Source: an uncultured Clostridia bacterium
GTDB taxonomy: Bacteria; Bacillota; Clostridia; Oscillospirales; Acutalibacteraceae
Direction of reading: 5' to 3'
NCBI GenBank assembly: GCA_947623765.1
Contig: CANQIG010000021.1
Location: forward strand, 1 to 15,503
DNA: 15,503 bases
Positions within the stretch are counted from its first letter, which is position 1; every line of letters begins with the position of its first letter. The translations under genes and the position numbers were made by a program. The notes beneath the pieces are model-generated. The model was not told the origin of the DNA, made no database searches, and was given only the letters and a program-made list of their open reading frames with translations. This document shows positions 14,381 to 15,503 of this stretch, piece after piece.

Positions 14381-14413
14381 GAACAAAAACAGCGGCGGGG
14401 ATCTCCCCGCCGC
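14381..14413 (-). terminator. Minus-strand intrinsic terminator upstream of the rha promoter
   Basis: GCGGCGGGG (14392-14400), ATCT and CCCCGCCGC (14405-14413) form a perfect 9-bp stem. Read on the minus strand it is followed by TGTTTTTGTT. There must be, or have been, a minus-strand transcript arriving from 14,414 upward. A second hairpin, CGCCCG-N6-CGGGCG (14421-14438), lies just before it. Confidence 0.8.
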
Positions 14414-14481
14414 AAAGATACGCCCGGCTGAACGGGCGGATTATTCCAGCTCGATCAACACTAAACAATCCTGATTAGGAA

Positions 14482-14553
14482 TTATTCGCTGTCGTGTCTG
14501 TGTGTCTCTTGATTATTTGACGTATCCGTATTATCCAGCCTATTTGACGCCAT
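14482..14553 (-). CDS. Doubtful 23-residue minus-strand ORF
   Basis: ATG (14551-14553) to TAA (14482-14484) encodes 23 residues beginning MASNRLDNTDTSNNQE, rich in Asn, Thr and Asp. A second frame, overlapping the 40-codon ORF upstream by ATGA (start 14561, stop 14475), is also open for 28 residues. At most one of them is real. No ribosome binding site is clear, and I recognise neither. They are recorded because they lie on the transcript that the terminator at 14381-14413 implies. Confidence 0.15.
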   Translation of the reverse strand: MASNRLDNTDTSNNQETHRHDSE

Positions 14554-14583
14554 GTTATCATTTTGTTATCGGAGTTGATAACA
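14553..14583. repeat. Inverted repeat TGTTATCA-N15-TGATAACA with a third copy inside
   Basis: The outer arms are at 14553-14560 and 14576-14583. An extra TGTTATC at 14564-14570 can pair with GATAACA at 14577-14583 as a 7-bp stem with a 6-nt loop. Alternative pairing of three copies of one half-site looks like a protein-binding or recombination site. The function is not known. Confidence 0.45.
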
Positions 14584-14680
14584 GGAGTCGTTGTGCTGTG
14601 GAGACGTCATCTGGGTTGACGAATACATTATAAACGATTTCTCCGCAAATTTCAACGCATAATTCGCTTTTTACACGCAT
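14558..14680 (-). CDS. Possible 40-residue small protein, divergent from abiEi
   Basis: ATG (14678-14680) to TGA (14558-14560) encodes 40 residues starting MRVKSELCVEICGEIVYNVF and continuing with VNPDDVSTAQRLL. The composition looks protein-like (mixed charged and hydrophobic, with two Cys) rather than random AT-rich translation. There is no clear Shine-Dalgarno sequence, only an A-run before the ATG. The start codon lies in one arm of an inverted repeat shared with the abiE control region. I do not recognise the family. It could be a small protein, the N terminus of a decayed gene, or chance. Confidence 0.3.
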   Translation of the reverse strand: MRVKSELCVEICGEIVYNVFVNPDDVSTAQRLLLSTPITK

Positions 14681-14697
14681 TTTTTTGAAAAAGCGTG
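14674..14697. promoter_or_regulatory. Inverted repeat IR1, CACGC-N14-GCGTG, upstream of the abiE promoter
   Basis: The arms are at 14674-14678 and 14693-14697, extended inward by TTTT/AAAA after one mismatch. It carries the same GCACGC half-site as IR2 and ends 9 bases before the abiE -35. The left arm contains the start codon of the divergent 40-codon ORF. AbiEi antitoxins of the type IV system are known to repress their own promoter by binding paired inverted repeats, so this is a candidate AbiEi site. Confidence 0.5.
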
Positions 14698-14706
14698 CTA
14701 GACCTA

Positions 14707-14735
14707 TTGATTATTTTGAATTGCAGGAGTATAAT
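14707..14735 (+). promoter_or_regulatory. Sigma-A promoter of abiEi-abiEii
   Basis: TTGATT (14707-14712), a 17-bp spacer and a perfect TATAAT (14730-14735) precede the antitoxin gene. Transcription should start near 14742, only about 20 bases before the GTG. The minus strand also carries TATACT (14728-14733), a possible weak divergent -10 (its TTGATC partner at 14749-14754 is 15 bp away). Confidence 0.8.
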
Positions 14736-14739
14736 ACAA

Positions 14740-14765
14740 GCACGCACAGATCAAAATTTGCGTGC
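14740..14765. promoter_or_regulatory. Inverted repeat IR2, GCACGCA-N12-TGCGTGC, over the abiEi start
   Basis: Perfect 7-bp arms lie at 14740-14746 and 14759-14765. The repeat spans the predicted transcription start and the GTG start codon. With IR1 it brackets the promoter. As a DNA site it could bind AbiEi; as RNA it could fold over the start codon. Confidence 0.6.
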
Positions 14766-15391
14766 AGAAAGTTGATGATCCGTTGGATAAGCTCAACATT
14801 GTGAATACGGTTTTTAATTCTGTCGGTGCACTTGCCAAGACATCTGATTTCGTAGCAGCGGGCCTTCAGGAACAAACTGTTTTTTCTCTGTGTAAGCAGG
14901 GATATATTGAACGGGTCAAACATGGGTATTACAAACTCCCCGATCTGAGCGATCCCAAGGAGGAGTACCTGCTTTCCAAGCTGCTCAAAAAGGGCATCAT
15001 TTGCGTGGAGTCCGCCCTGTTTTATTATGGATACAATGATTTTGCCCCCCGCGAATGGACGATTTCCGTGCCTCGCTCCTGTTCCAGAACGGTCAAAGCC
15101 ATACAGGAAGAAGTGCCGGTAAAAGCATATTATGTCCAGAACGAAATGTACCATCTGGGGGAAGCAACCGGTTTCTTCAACGGAGTGGAGCTTCCCGTAT
15201 ATGATCGGGAGCGCACGATTTGCGATTGCTTTAAATATCGGACAAAGCTCGATAATGAAACCTTCAATAAGGCGCTGAATGCGTACACCGCCGATGACCG
15301 GAAGAACCTTGCCAATCTTTCCCGGTATGCGAAAAAGATGAAGCTGTACACGAAAGTGATGAACGTGATGGAGGTGCTGCTGGGTGGCTGA
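14762..15391 (+). CDS. abiEi: Type IV toxin-antitoxin system antitoxin AbiEi
   Basis: The 209-residue protein has an N-terminal winged-helix domain at about residues 13-56: VNTVFNSVGALAKTSDFVAAG, then QTVFSLCKQGYIERVKHGYYKL. This is the usual AbiEi start, with the Arg/Lys-x-x-His-Gly-Tyr-Tyr wing. The AbiEi body follows, with ESALFYYGYND (83-93), YDRERTICDCF (167-177) and a C-terminal ALNAYTADDRKNLANLSRYA helix pair. AbiEi antitoxins are transcriptional autorepressors that counter AbiEii without direct binding. The start is taken as GTG 14762; there is no good Shine-Dalgarno sequence, so GTG 14801 remains possible. It overlaps the toxin gene by 8 bases. It is much less GC-rich than the genes to its left, consistent with acquired defence DNA. 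Confidence 0.92.
   Translation: MQKVDDPLDKLNIVNTVFNSVGALAKTSDFVAAGLQEQTVFSLCKQGYIERVKHGYYKLPDLSDPKEEYLLSKLLKKGIICVESALFYYGYNDFAPREWTISVPRSCSRTVKAIQEEVPVKAYYVQNEMYHLGEATGFFNGVELPVYDRERTICDCFKYRTKLDNETFNKALNAYTADDRKNLANLSRYAKKMKLYTKVMNVMEVLLGG
15370..15375 (+). promoter_or_regulatory. Ribosome binding site of abiEii inside abiEi
   Basis: GGAGGT lies 8 bases before the GTG at 15384 and decides that start. The antitoxin gene itself lacks such a site, so the two genes have unequal translation signals. Confidence 0.75.
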
Positions 15392-15503
15392 TCTGGCTGC
15401 GTCCGTGCTGGCACGGCTGAAAAACAAAGCAAAAGAAAGCGGCAGAAGCTATCAGCTGTGTTTGCAGCTTTTCTGCCAAGAAGAATTTCTTCGACGACTG
15501 GAA
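15384..15503 (+). CDS. abiEii: Type IV toxin AbiEii nucleotidyltransferase, first 40 codons
   Basis: The GTG at 15384 opens a frame that runs off the window. The 40 visible residues begin ADLAASVLARLKNKAKESG and continue SYQLCLQLFCQEEFLRRLE. This matches the conserved N-terminal helices of the AbiEii/AbiGii nucleotidyltransferase toxin family (ASVxxRLxNxAKxxGxxxQxxLxxFxxExFLxRL). The catalytic GS...D motifs lie beyond the edge. AbiEii blocks growth of phage-infected cells by nucleotidyl transfer. The gene overlaps abiEi by 8 bases and has GGAGGT upstream. Whether the toxin is intact cannot be judged. Confidence 0.88.
   Translation, partial: MADLAASVLARLKNKAKESGRSYQLCLQLFCQEEFLRRLE

Larger units (their letters stand above)
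14414..14706. other. AT-rich intergenic zone with no recognised gene
   Basis: This stretch separates the GC-rich rhamnose region from the abiE genes. Visible contents are the CGCCCG/CGGGCG hairpin (14421-14438) and a short minus-strand frame ending VLIELE-stop (TAA at 14441-14443) that reads like the 3' end of a lost gene. It also holds a 9-bp direct repeat TATTTGACG (14514-14522 and 14541-14549), TGTTATCA repeats (14553-14583), and tiny minus-strand ORFs described separately. One 60-base line (14641-14700) is 35% GC, against about 68% in a typical line of rhaB (13081-13140). No tRNA or transposase is seen. Confidence 0.55.

Noticed and set aside
14228..14386. N-terminal extension of rhaB to an ATG at 14386
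   Set aside because: It would be translated across the promoter and palindrome. GTG 14227 has a good ribosome binding site, and the protein then starts as RhaB homologs do.
14711..15427. 238-codon minus-strand ORF opposite abiEi
   Set aside because: The plus strand encodes a clear AbiEi with promoter and a coupled toxin start; the minus frame has no recognisable motif.
1..15503. CRISPR arrays, tRNA or rRNA genes, insertion sequences
   Set aside because: I saw no regularly spaced repeats, tRNA cloverleaf, rRNA-like stretch or transposase in either strand.

Overview
The window looks like chromosomal DNA of a GC-rich anaerobic Clostridia-type Firmicute. The signs are strong AAGGAGG ribosome binding sites, many GTG starts, a clostridial-style bifunctional AdhE, a Firmicutes-type lipoprotein sugar-binding protein, and sigma-A promoters with exact 17-bp spacers. 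The species cannot be named from the sequence. From base 1 to about 14,440 the DNA is GC-rich with strongly GC-biased third codon positions, which also creates very long false ORFs on the opposite strand. From about 14,440 to the end it is clearly AT-richer and uses different codons.

Layout. (1) 1-2128, plus strand: the 3' part of an ABC sugar-binding protein, an intrinsic terminator, then a Gfo/Idh/MocA oxidoreductase. (2) 2322-2873, plus strand: a six-helix DUF308/HdeD-like membrane protein, followed by a probably bidirectional terminator. (3) 2957-6370, minus strand: adhE followed by an APH-fold small-molecule kinase, in one coupled operon with a clear promoter. (4) 6624-10577, plus strand: two tandem paralogous S9 (prolyl oligopeptidase/acylaminoacyl-peptidase type) serine peptidases with a divergent promoter, closed by two tandem terminators. 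(5) 10706-14227, minus strand: an L-rhamnose operon, rhaB - isomerase - rhaD. The isomerase is of the L-fucose/L-arabinose isomerase fold, not RhaA. A sigma-A promoter with a palindrome abutting its -35 precedes it. (6) 14384-14761: an AT-rich intergenic zone holding a minus-strand terminator, tiny minus-strand ORFs and several inverted repeats. (7) 14762-15503, plus strand: an AbiEi antitoxin and the first 40 codons of an AbiEii nucleotidyltransferase toxin (type IV toxin-antitoxin, phage abortive infection).

How the genes may fit together. RhaB, the isomerase and RhaD would convert L-rhamnose to DHAP and L-lactaldehyde. AdhE regenerates NAD+ by making ethanol from acetyl-CoA and is the only alcohol dehydrogenase visible here that could reduce lactaldehyde; that link is inference. 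The sugar-binding protein and the oxidoreductase suggest uptake and modification of a plant or host glycan sugar. The paired S9 peptidases have no visible signal peptide and probably trim peptides in the cytoplasm.

The most interesting parts are the AbiE control region and the RhaA-less rhamnose operon. In the AbiE region, two inverted repeats of a GCACGC half-site flank the promoter; one covers the antitoxin start codon and the other the start of a divergent 40-codon ORF.
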